From: Geoglobus sp.
Lineage (GTDB): Archaea; Halobacteriota; Archaeoglobi; Archaeoglobales; Archaeoglobaceae
Reading direction: 5' to 3'
NCBI GenBank assembly: GCA_015523645.1
Contig: WAJY01000122.1
Location: forward strand, 1-23,254
Length of the DNA: 23,254 nucleotides
Both the position numbers and the translations under genes were made by a program. The notes below the pieces were generated by a model. That model worked only from the letters and a program-made list of their open reading frames with translations. It did not search any database and was not told the DNA's origin. This document shows positions 15,082 to 21,833 of this stretch, in pieces. Positions within the stretch are counted from its first letter, which is position 1. Every line of letters begins with the position of its first letter.

Positions 15082-15889
15082 CATCAAAAACGTATCTATT
15101 AACCCTTGGAGCAAAGTTTCCGCACTCTCTCACAAATCCAATTTCAGCCTTGAAGCCGTGTGAAAGAAACCTCCTCTCTATCATCCTCGCTTTTTCATCA
15201 ATCTCCTCCTCTCCTGCAAATGTGTAGATGTGCATCCATCCACCGTCTTTAATCTTTAGGAGAGCTAGATCGATGAATTGGTCCGCATTGTATGGGGCAG
15301 GCATTACAATTCTGTCAAAGCTCCCTTTAAGCCTCGGAACAACATCCCTAACATCTCCCTGATAGATTCTAACAACTCCTTCAACCTTGTTCATTCTCAC
15401 ATTCTCCTGAAAATACTTAACCGCCTCAGGATTAATCTCTATCCCTACAACTTCAGATGGTTTTGCAAGTCTTGCAATCACTATTGGATAGGGTCCAACT
15501 CCAGCAAACATCACAAGAACCCTCTCTCCACTCCTTACAAGCCTTGCAATTCTTTCCCTCTCTCCAGAGAGCTTCACAGTGTAATAGACCTTTGATGGAT
15601 CAACCTTGAACCTGCATCCATGCTCCTTCGCTATTGTCTCAGTCTCACCTCCGAATATCTTCTTGTATTTCGCAACCCTAAATTCTCCCCTGACCTCTCC
15701 ACTCTTTTTAAGAATTGTCTTCACATGCTTGTGCTTTTCCTTAACATAATCAACAATGTCCTTTTCAAGATACTCAAGCTCCTCTGGGAGATCTATTATC
15801 ATCACATCCCCGATTATCTCAAAGCTCCTCCTTAGTAGCTGAATGTGCTCCTTCTTGGCTTTGTTCATCAGGAATTTTTTTAGGTTCAT
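15059..15889 (-). CDS. Trm5/Taw2-family SAM-dependent tRNA-modifying enzyme
   Basis: 276 aa from the ATG at 15889, 9 nt after GAGGAG; ATGs at 15898 and 15994 are alternatives. The N-terminal part includes VKTILKKSGEVRGEFRVA and VDPSKVYYTVKLSGERERIA, the pattern of archaeal Trm5 (tRNA G37 N1-methyltransferase) and Taw2 (wybutosine aminocarboxypropyltransferase). SAM motif I is FAGVGPYP (128-135), then VGIEINPEAVKYF. In the catalytic position, where Trm5 has NLP, the sequence reads MPAPY (196-200), so the exact reaction is open. The Trm5 N-terminal D1 domain is absent, which fits Taw2 or a short Trm5. It is convergent with the HDAC-like gene (23-nt overlap) and divergent from cooC. Confidence 0.82.
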   Translation of the reverse strand: MNLKKFLMNKAKKEHIQLLRRSFEIIGDVMIIDLPEELEYLEKDIVDYVKEKHKHVKTILKKSGEVRGEFRVAKYKKIFGGETETIAKEHGCRFKVDPSKVYYTVKLSGERERIARLVRSGERVLVMFAGVGPYPIVIARLAKPSEVVGIEINPEAVKYFQENVRMNKVEGVVRIYQGDVRDVVPRLKGSFDRIVMPAPYNADQFIDLALLKIKDGGWMHIYTFAGEEEIDEKARMIERRFLSHGFKAEIGFVRECGNFAPRVNRYVFDVRASKVP

Positions 15890-15913
15890 CCTCTGCATCT
15901 CCTCTTGTCTTGA

Positions 15914-15980
15914 ATATAACATTAAAAAATCTTTTTGAATGGTTTTGAGTCCTGAAAGAAAAATCAGCAAGGTTTTAAGC
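15914..15980. promoter_or_regulatory. Divergent promoters for the methyltransferase and cooC
   Basis: On the minus strand, GATTTTTTAATG and GTTATATTC (15914-15933) precede the methyltransferase. On the plus strand, GGTTTTAAGCC (15971-15981) lies about 30 nt before the cooC ATG at 16005, with no ribosome-binding site between, suggesting a leaderless cooC mRNA. Confidence 0.4.
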
Positions 15981-16004
15981 CTGTGAAAGAGCAAACTACA
16001 ATTT

Positions 16005-16754
16005 ATGGTAAAGCTTGCTGTTTCCGGTAAGGGAGGTGTTGGAAAGACAACGATTACAGCAATACTGGCTCATCTGTTTGCGAGGGATGGATATGATGTG
16101 ATTGCAATCGATGCTGACTCAGCAATGAATTTACCCGGAGCTTTGGGAGTTGATGGCATAAAGCCACTTTCTGAGCTGAAGGAGATAATTGATGAGAGAG
16201 TTAGAGGACCAATGGGAACATACAAGATAAATCCCAGGGTTGATGATGTGTTTGAGAAATATTCAGCCATAAATGAGGATGGAGTGAAGGTTGCAGTTTT
16301 GGGAACAATCGAAAAAGGTGGTGAGGGGTGTTTTTGTCCTGAAAACGCATTTCTCAGGGCTATACTCAGGCATGCAATATTCAAAAAAGGTGATGTGTTG
16401 CTTCTGGACATGGAAGCCGGAATAGAACATCTCGGAAGGGGAACCGCAAGAGGAGTTGACATGCTTATTGCTGTTGTTGAACCCGGGATCAGGAGTTTTG
16501 AAACACTGAAAAGGATAGAAAAGCTTTCAAAAGATATAGGGATTGAAAGAATTGGAGTTGTTGTTAACAAGTATGTGGAGAGTGAAAGGGCGGAGAAGCT
16601 TATGAGGAGCATAGAAGAACCTCTATTGGGAGTTGTGCCTTACAGTCAGGATTTCATCAGGGCAGATCTGGAGGGAATACCTCCCTATAAGATTGTTGAT
16701 CTGAAACCTTTTTTTGAGATAAAGAGAAATATACTTAAGGTTCTGGGGGATTGA
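16005..16754 (+). CDS. cooC: CooC-type nickel-insertion ATPase (CO dehydrogenase maturation)
   Basis: 249 aa. The deviant Walker A (GKGGVGKTT, 8-16) with its signature lysine, the switch region IDADSAMNLPGALG and DMEAGIEHLGRGTA put it in the MinD/SIMIBI group. GCFCPEN (C109, C111) is the CxC metal-binding motif of CooC, where the dimer holds nickel or zinc. The family couples ATP hydrolysis to nickel loading of the C-cluster of CO dehydrogenase or the CODH/ACS complex. No CODH gene is in the window. The downstream DUF166 gene starts 2 nt after the stop, with GGGGGA as ribosome-binding site inside the cooC end, so the two form an operon. Confidence 0.9.
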   Translation: MVKLAVSGKGGVGKTTITAILAHLFARDGYDVIAIDADSAMNLPGALGVDGIKPLSELKEIIDERVRGPMGTYKINPRVDDVFEKYSAINEDGVKVAVLGTIEKGGEGCFCPENAFLRAILRHAIFKKGDVLLLDMEAGIEHLGRGTARGVDMLIAVVEPGIRSFETLKRIEKLSKDIGIERIGVVVNKYVESERAEKLMRSIEEPLLGVVPYSQDFIRADLEGIPPYKIVDLKPFFEIKRNILKVLGD

Positions 16755-16756
16755 TC

Positions 16757-17416
16757 ATGAAAGTGGCTGTTATTCTTAGAAAGAAGTATGGAAGAAGGGC
16801 TGTTGAGCAGATCTCAAAAAAATTTGATGTTCTAACCTTTAAATTGCCAGATGAGCTTCCAGAGATAATAGATGAGCCAGAGGAAGTGGAGTTGCCGGAT
16901 GAGATCTTCGATGCAGACATAATTCTGAGCTATGCTCTCCATCCTGATGTGAATTATGAGATAATAAGAAGAGCTAAAGGAAGAAATGTTAGGTATGTGA
17001 TACTGCCAGGCGGTTCAAAAAGCGGTTCAAGAGCTCAGCTTAAAGAGCTTGGAGAAAGGCATGGTGTAAAGGTTTTGTGGGAGGATGTTTGCTGTGCAAC
17101 ACCCCTTATTGAAGATGAGGAGATCTCAGAATTTTTTAGAGAGTTTGGAATGCCTGAATTCGAGATTGAGGTTGAAGATGGTGTGATAAAGGACGTGAAG
17201 GTTAAGAGGGCTGCAATATGCGGTTCAAGCTACTTCGTAGCTGAAAAACTTAAAGGACTGAGCATTGAGGAGGCTGGAAGAAAAGCAGGCTATTTCGCCC
17301 AGATATATCCATGCTTCGCATCTCGTGGCATAGATGGAAAGATACACCTTGCAGCGAACATTCACAAGAGACAGGTTGAGAAGGCTATAGAAGAAGGGCA
17401 AGAAAGACAAAGGTGA
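16757..17416 (+). CDS. DUF166 family protein
   Basis: 219 aa from the ATG at 16757, 6 nt after GGGGGA. There is no recognised enzyme motif. The first half looks like an alpha/beta domain with an acidic linker (PDELPEIIDEPEEVELPDE) and VILPGGSKSGSRAQL. The second half has four cysteines: CC (112-113) in EDVCCATPLIE, C155 in AAICGSSYF and C186 in IYPCFASRG, which could bind a metal or cluster. It then ends with HLAANIHKRQVEKAI. DUF166 proteins are archaeal and of unknown function. Its place directly after cooC suggests a role in CODH/ACS or nickel-cofactor metabolism. The last 32 nt overlap the convergent prenyltransferase gene. Confidence 0.85.
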   Translation: MKVAVILRKKYGRRAVEQISKKFDVLTFKLPDELPEIIDEPEEVELPDEIFDADIILSYALHPDVNYEIIRRAKGRNVRYVILPGGSKSGSRAQLKELGERHGVKVLWEDVCCATPLIEDEEISEFFREFGMPEFEIEVEDGVIKDVKVKRAAICGSSYFVAEKLKGLSIEEAGRKAGYFAQIYPCFASRGIDGKIHLAANIHKRQVEKAIEEGQERQR

Positions 17417-18257
17417 AGAGGGCTGAACTTATCATGGCATTCATGTAGAAAAATGCCACCTGTATTGCCCTGTCATCTTTTCCGTAATTTACAACGTAGT
17501 GCTCAATTGCAAGGATTCCAAGTATTGTTAACAGCCCAAGGAATATCACAATGCTTGAATCGAAGAAGTGGACTATTGAGTAAGAAAGAAGGGAGAAAAA
17601 AATCAGATGGTTTATCAAAGCCATGATCTTGCTCGCCTTTATTCCATATTTTGCCGGAAAGCTGTGAAGATTGTGCTTTATGTCAAAATCATAGTCCTGA
17701 ATCGCATAGATCATGTCAAAGCCTGCAACCCAGAACATAACAGCAACACCAATTGCAAATGCTGGAAGATCCTTGCCGAGTATGTCAAAGCTGTTTGTTA
17801 CAGCGATCCAGCCACCCATGGGGGCAAATGAAAGATTCAGACCAAGAATGTAGTGGGACAGCACTGTATACCTCTTCATGTAAGGATAGATGTAGGCGGT
17901 TATTGCAGGTATCGGGGATAGAATGAATGCTGTCTTGTTTATTAGGTAGGCTGACAGGAAGTAGATGGTTAGAGAAACAAAAACTATTGCGTATGCATCA
18001 TTAAGGCTCAGCAGTCCGGCTGGAAGGTGCCTGTTTGCAGTTCTAGGATTCAATGCATCTATATCCCTGTCTATTATTCTGTTCAAGGTCATGGCTGTTG
18101 TCCTCAGCCCTGTGAAGGCAATGGCTATCAAGATGAGCGTTCTCAAATCTATCATACCTTTTTTTGCAAGAAATGCTCCGAGATAGGCAAAAGGAAGGGC
18201 AAAAAGTGTGTGCTCTATCTTAATGAAATCCAGTATCAGCTTAAGTTTTTTAATCAT
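17385..18257 (-). CDS. UbiA-family prenyltransferase
   Basis: 290 aa integral membrane protein with about eight or nine hydrophobic helices. Both Mg-prenyl diphosphate motifs are present: N59, D63, D67 in NRIIDRDIDALNPRTANR, and D188, D192 in DYDFDIKHNLHSFPAKYG, with D181 one turn before. It attaches a polyprenyl chain to an aromatic or other acceptor. The sequence YPYMKRYTVLSHY and overall form suit the menaquinone-pathway prenyltransferases (MqnP/UbiA type), so quinone synthesis is the best guess. Lipid-synthesis members of the family are an alternative. The predicted TATA (18278-18290) is 27 nt from the ATG, so the transcript is probably leaderless. Its tail overlaps the DUF166 gene. Confidence 0.9.
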   Translation of the reverse strand: MIKKLKLILDFIKIEHTLFALPFAYLGAFLAKKGMIDLRTLILIAIAFTGLRTTAMTLNRIIDRDIDALNPRTANRHLPAGLLSLNDAYAIVFVSLTIYFLSAYLINKTAFILSPIPAITAYIYPYMKRYTVLSHYILGLNLSFAPMGGWIAVTNSFDILGKDLPAFAIGVAVMFWVAGFDMIYAIQDYDFDIKHNLHSFPAKYGIKASKIMALINHLIFFSLLSYSIVHFFDSSIVIFLGLLTILGILAIEHYVVNYGKDDRAIQVAFFYMNAMISSALFTFVFLALLL

Positions 18258-18298
18258 TGAAAGGATAGTAACGGTATGGGTTTAAAAAGGTGATAGTG
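18244..18298. promoter_or_regulatory. Divergent promoters of prenyltransferase and CitG-like gene
   Basis: CCTTTTTAAACCC on the minus strand (18278-18290) serves the prenyltransferase. AGTTTTTTAATC on the plus strand (18244-18255), inside the prenyltransferase start, would serve the CitG-like gene, leaving a leader with AAAGGTGAT (18286-18294) before the ATG at 18299. Confidence 0.45.
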
Positions 18299-19150
18299 AT
18301 GTTCTCAAATCCAAGTGAGGCTGCTGTTTCAGCAGTTCTCTCGATGCTCCTTGAGGTCTCTGCAAATCCAAAGCCAGGAAATGTGGATAGAGATCATGAC
18401 TTCCTAGACCTAAGATACGAGCACTTTCTTGCCTCATCTTCCGCAAGCTTTCCGGTGTTTCTGGAGATTGCGAGGAAAAACCTTACAATTGGTGAAGGTA
18501 TTTACGAGCTTGTGAGGGTATCGAAGAGCTTTCACAATGTTGGCAATGTTCATTTTGGGGCTTTTCTTCTTCTAACACCTCTGGTTTTCTCTTGGGGTAA
18601 TGTGGAAAGTGCTTTTAACTCTGTAAGGGAGACAACATTCAAAGACTCTCTGAATGTCAAGAGAGCTTTTGATCTCTCAAATGCGAGAGTTCTGGATGTG
18701 GAGAAGCTTGATCTTAGGGATAGGGAGGTGGAGGATGAGATCGTTGAAAGAGATTTGAATCTCTACGAGTGGATGAAGCAAGCTCCGGCTATGAATTTTA
18801 TTGCAAAAGAATACACAAACTCCTTTGAGCTATCCAGAAAGGGAAAGAAAAGACTCTTGGACTATTTTGATGAGACGGGTGATGTTAACAGGGCTATTGT
18901 CCTGTGCTATGTTTCAATGCTTTCCGAGCTTCTTGATCCGCTTATAGTGGCAAAATCGGGAATTGAGATCGCTTACAAAGTCAGAGAGATGGCTAGGGAA
19001 AGCATGGAGTTGTTTGAGCAAACAGGAAATTTCTCTGTTTTTCATGAACTGGATTTGAAGGTTCTCAAAACAGGTGCAAACCCCGGGAGCGTTGCAGATC
19101 TCACGATTTCCTCGATTTATCTTGCATTAGCTGAGGGGTGGAGGTTTTGA
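18299..19150 (+). CDS. Triphosphoribosyl-dephospho-CoA synthase-like (CitG family) protein
   Basis: 283 aa from the ATG at 18299, with AAAGGTGAT as ribosome-binding site; GTGs at 18290 and 18296 are alternatives inside it. The three CitG blocks are present: SANPKPGNVDRDHDF near residue 21, FHNVGNVHFGAFLLL, and TGANPGSVADLTISSIYLAL at the C-terminus. CitG proper makes the phosphoribosyl-dephospho-CoA prosthetic group of citrate lyase, but no citrate lyase gene is seen and archaeal members likely do related nucleotide-ribosyl chemistry. Such genes are also known in archaea and methylotrophs among tetrahydromethanopterin-associated genes (recalled, not checked). The stop overlaps the next ATG by 1 nt (TGATG). 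Confidence 0.88.
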   Translation: MFSNPSEAAVSAVLSMLLEVSANPKPGNVDRDHDFLDLRYEHFLASSSASFPVFLEIARKNLTIGEGIYELVRVSKSFHNVGNVHFGAFLLLTPLVFSWGNVESAFNSVRETTFKDSLNVKRAFDLSNARVLDVEKLDLRDREVEDEIVERDLNLYEWMKQAPAMNFIAKEYTNSFELSRKGKKRLLDYFDETGDVNRAIVLCYVSMLSELLDPLIVAKSGIEIAYKVREMARESMELFEQTGNFSVFHELDLKVLKTGANPGSVADLTISSIYLALAEGWRF

Positions 19151-19692
19151 TGGAAAGATTCGGGCTTTTTGAAGGAATAAATGAGGTTATAGGCATAACT
19201 AAGGGAGAGTGGATAAACACAGCCCCTCTGGGAATAATTGTTGGAGAAAGGATTTTTGTGAGGCTTTATGAGAATCATACCAGAGAGATTATCGAGAGAA
19301 CAGGAATTCTGCACGTTAATGTTTTGCATGATCCCGTTGTTTTTGTAATCTCGGCATTTCAGGATCTTGATGAAAGCTGGTTTGAGAGCATCGAGCCTCC
19401 GGTTATAAGGAATTCAGAAAGCTGGGTGAAGTTCAAGGCAAGAATGGCTGATGGGTATGCAACTCTCGAATTTGTTGATGGAGAGGTTATAAGAAGAAAT
19501 GTAAGGGCGATAAACAGAGGGTTCAATGCTTTGATTGAGGCACTTATACACGGAACAAGGTATGTTATGAGCAAAAATCCTGAGTTGAAGGAGAGAATAC
19601 TCTACTATGGAAGAATTGTGGAGAGATGCGGTGGAAAAAGAGAGAAGGAGGCTTTTGATTTGCTTTTAGGTTATACTGGAATTCGGGTTTAG
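19150..19692 (+). CDS. DUF447 family protein (probable FMN-binding split barrel)
   Basis: 180 aa from the ATG that overlaps the CitG-like stop; the GTG at 19138 is less likely. The opening GLFEGINEVIGITKGEWINT, then APLGIIVGERIFVRLYENH and LHVNVLHDPVVFVISAF, are typical of DUF447. The family fold resembles flavin-reductase-type split barrels, and an Archaeoglobus member has been reported with bound flavin (recalled). No reaction is established. Translational coupling to the CitG-like gene strongly suggests one pathway, plausibly coenzyme synthesis. It is the last gene before the gene-poor stretch. Confidence 0.88.
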   Translation: MERFGLFEGINEVIGITKGEWINTAPLGIIVGERIFVRLYENHTREIIERTGILHVNVLHDPVVFVISAFQDLDESWFESIEPPVIRNSESWVKFKARMADGYATLEFVDGEVIRRNVRAINRGFNALIEALIHGTRYVMSKNPELKERILYYGRIVERCGGKREKEAFDLLLGYTGIRV

Positions 19693-20135
19693 GAGTTTTG
19701 TAAAAGATTGAGAGCTAAATTTCAAAGAATTAAACCATTTTTGTATGTGAAGAAGGTGTTCAAGCAACTTCATTTTAGGCTTTAAATTTGCCTGACTCAT
19801 TTTTGCTCTCGATCTCTAGAAAGTTGTTCAGAATCACTAGCTCCCTCTTTGATTTCTGGGCGTTAATGACAAAAAATGTGCTGATTGTGTGAATCTTTGA
19901 ATTGTTAAAGGTTTTAAACAAATTGTGGAAAAGCTCTAGAAGCAATCTGATTTTATATAATCCACAGCTCCAGAAATTTTTATGGATTTTTAGTTGAGTT
20001 TTAGTTGTTTGTGAGAAATAAAACATTACGCATTTAGCAAGTCAACGATCCCCATATCCTCCAAAACTACCTCTGAAACTCTTGTTTCATGTTTTCCGAA
20101 AAACATTCTTATTTCCTTAAACACAAAATAACATT
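19693..20135. other. A/T-rich gene-poor stretch, possibly decayed
   Basis: No convincing gene or RNA is visible. A good TATA-like string (GATTTTATATAATCC, about 19948-19962, plus strand) is not followed by a sensible ORF. On the minus strand a short frame ending at 20034 (about 32 codons from a GTG; it includes MFFGKHETRVSEVVLEDMGI) looks protein-like, and its TAA overlaps the ATG of an 83-codon, Phe/Asn/Lys-rich frame (20026-19775) that looks like random translation. It could be the remains of a gene. Confidence 0.4.
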
Positions 20136-20315
20136 GTGAGTGATAAAGATGAGAGAAAGGTAAAAGGCAAGGAAGTGCCAGAAGAGCTGGATGAACTTCT
20201 CGAAAAAGTTGCTGAAAAACAGCTCAAAGCCAGTTATCGGAAAAGTCTTGGAAAGGAGCATGCAAGGAGAAGCTGGGATGTGGAAATAGAGAAAATTTTC
20301 AAGAGAAAGAAGTGA
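20136..20315 (+). CDS. Small hypothetical protein, highly charged
   Basis: 59 aa from a GTG at 20136 to TGA at 20315; a stop lies in frame at 20118-20120, so the start cannot be further than that. The product is Lys/Glu-rich and looks helical (VPEELDELLEKVAEKQLKAS, then KSLGKEHARRSWDVEIEKIF), with amphipathic spacing unlike random translation and no long complementary frame. No ribosome-binding site is evident, so the mRNA may be leaderless or the 5' end eroded. The family is unrecognised; antitoxin-like or nucleic-acid-binding roles are conceivable but unsupported. Its end overlaps another tiny frame by 4 nt (GTGA). Confidence 0.5.
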   Translation: MSDKDERKVKGKEVPEELDELLEKVAEKQLKASYRKSLGKEHARRSWDVEIEKIFKRKK

Positions 20316-20401
20316 TTCTTGCAGAATTAATTTTAAAATATGAAAGCCAGAGATTGAAAGATGCTGACTTGGTGGAAAAACTTTACACAGGCATGAATTA
20401 G
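20312..20401 (+). CDS. Possible 29-residue ORF coupled to the small charged protein
   Basis: GTG at 20312 overlaps the upstream stop by 4 nt (GTGA) and the frame ends TAG at 20401, overlapping the convergent reductase end by 4 nt. The product begins VILAELILKYESQRLKDADL and looks helical. It could be a true small gene, or the stub of a longer partner gene cut by rearrangement. The evidence is only its arrangement and composition. Confidence 0.3.
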   Translation: MILAELILKYESQRLKDADLVEKLYTGMN

Positions 20402-21570
20402 ATTATAAACTCCCTTAAATCCCAGAAAAGTCTGGGATGCTTTTTGAAAATCTCGTAAGCAAGTCTTTTAACACTCATCTCCTCTATCGGTATCCCCTTG
20501 ACACTCTCTATTAGCCTGTCCAAGACAGAATCTTCAAGTTTAAGCATCTTTTCCTGAAGTTTTTTGTTTCTCACCAAGCTCTCACCGAATTCAGCCTTCC
20601 ACCTTTCGTCATACCTCCTCAAAAATCTTTCAGAAAAGTCTCCTGATTCAACAGCTTCGTAAGCGGTTAAACCAGCAAGATAGCCTGCTATCATTCCATT
20701 CACTATACCTCCGCCCGTTATAGGATCTGTATGCCTTGCTGCATCTCCAACAAGCATGACATTGTCTGAAACAGCCGTGTCAATTGCACCTTTTACAGGT
20801 ACACCACCTACAACAACCTCAACAATCTCTCCTTCTGGAAAATTCTCTTTTAGAAATCTGTCCAGATACCACTTCGCATCTCTTTCCGCTAGCGCAGGCA
20901 TGACACCTATCCCAACATTTGCCGAGTCTTTACCCTTGGGGAAAAGCCAGATGTAACCGCCAGGAGCATACTTCTTTCCAATCCAGAAGTATGTTGTTGA
21001 AGGATCGAAGTCGATGTTTGTCATAAGATACTGAACACAGCTCTCAATCTCATTCAGCTTGAGGGTTGTATCTATTCCAACCCACTTCGCAACCCTGCTC
21101 TCAACACCATCTGCACCAATAACAATTTTTGCAGTCAGCTCCTCCTCTTCTCCCATACTTCTGATCCCAACTCTTACAATGCCGTTCTCCCTTTTTATGT
21201 AAACTGCAGATGTTTTTGTGAGAACATTGCTTCCGGCTCTTGACGCTAGCATGGCAAGATATCTATCAAAAACCTTCCTTTCCAAAACGTATCCAACTTC
21301 ATTCCCGGCTTTCTCGGCTGATAGAACAACCCTATGGGAGGATGGTGAAATTATCTCTGCTCTCTCAATTTCACTGGCTATCCATTTCTCATCTGGTTTG
21401 ACAAATCTTTCAAGTCCCTTTTTACTGACTCCCTCAGCGCATCTCACGGGAACTCCTATTTCCTGTCTCTTCTCAATGAGAAGAACACTCAATCCTTTTT
21501 CTGCACATGTTTTTGCTGAAATGCTCCCTGAAGGTCCTGCACCAACAACAATGACGTCATAGTCGGTCAT
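20398..21570 (-). CDS. Geranylgeranyl reductase family protein (archaeal lipid saturation)
   Basis: 390 aa, the family's normal size. The FAD Rossmann start is VVGAGPSGS (8-16), followed by RCAEGVSKKG. The substrate-pocket motif is PGGYIWLFPKG, and the second FAD motif is VGDAARHTDPITGGGI. It reduces double bonds of geranylgeranyl chains, e.g. digeranylgeranylglycerophospholipid, at the membrane; members of the family can also reduce quinone side chains. The ATG overlaps the stop of the upstream ferredoxin gene (ATGA), so the two are translationally coupled. That fits the known need of archaeal reductases for a ferredoxin donor. The UbiA gene nearby keeps a menaquinone-tail role possible. Confidence 0.93.
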   Translation of the reverse strand: MTDYDVIVVGAGPSGSISAKTCAEKGLSVLLIEKRQEIGVPVRCAEGVSKKGLERFVKPDEKWIASEIERAEIISPSSHRVVLSAEKAGNEVGYVLERKVFDRYLAMLASRAGSNVLTKTSAVYIKRENGIVRVGIRSMGEEEELTAKIVIGADGVESRVAKWVGIDTTLKLNEIESCVQYLMTNIDFDPSTTYFWIGKKYAPGGYIWLFPKGKDSANVGIGVMPALAERDAKWYLDRFLKENFPEGEIVEVVVGGVPVKGAIDTAVSDNVMLVGDAARHTDPITGGGIVNGMIAGYLAGLTAYEAVESGDFSERFLRRYDERWKAEFGESLVRNKKLQEKMLKLEDSVLDRLIESVKGIPIEEMSVKRLAYEIFKKHPRLFWDLREFII

Positions 21571-21746
21571 TCAACCACCTCTAGCGCATTCATGGGGCAT
21601 GTTTTCACACATGCCATGCATAATGTACATCTATCCTCATAGATTTCAAGGTAGGTTTCAATAAGCTCATTTGCGTCAAACTTGCACACAGCTACACATG
21701 CGCCGCAGTAACCGCACTTGTATCTATTTACAGCAAGTCTTTTCAT
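21567..21746 (-). CDS. 2[4Fe-4S] ferredoxin
   Basis: 59 aa, with two complete cluster motifs: CGYCGACVAVC and CTLCMACVKTCPMNA, i.e. CxxCxxCxxxC twice, the second followed by Pro. It begins MKRLAVNRYK at an ATG with no ribosome-binding site and a TATA element 28 nt upstream, so probably leaderless. It is a soluble low-potential electron carrier. The 4-nt overlap with the geranylgeranyl reductase gene makes it the likely dedicated donor for that enzyme; a ferredoxin adjacent to the reductase in Methanosarcina acetivorans is reported to be needed for full saturation of archaeal lipids. It is below common gene-length cut-offs and easily missed. Confidence 0.93.
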   Translation of the reverse strand: MKRLAVNRYKCGYCGACVAVCKFDANELIETYLEIYEDRCTLCMACVKTCPMNALEVVE

Positions 21747-21769
21747 GTTTCTCGAAAAGACTCAACCTT

Positions 21770-21780
21770 CAAATAACCTT
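21770..21780 (-). promoter_or_regulatory. TATA element of ferredoxin-reductase operon
   Basis: Minus strand AAGGTTATTTG, centred about 28 nt before the ferredoxin ATG, consistent with a leaderless transcript. Confidence 0.35.
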
Positions 21781-21833
21781 TTCTCATCTTCTAAGGTAAA
21801 GCAAAAAATTGAATGATGCTAGAAATGATTCAG

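Noticed and set aside
16070..16612. 180-codon minus-strand ORF
   Set aside because: Antisense shadow of cooC; Ser/Pro/Ile-rich with no motif.
19775..20026. 83-codon minus-strand ORF in the gene-poor stretch
   Set aside because: The product is Phe/Asn/Lys/Ile-rich with no family resemblance, in A/T-rich DNA, and lacks a ribosome-binding site. It looks like chance translation, though its TAATG junction with an upstream fragment is mentioned under findings.
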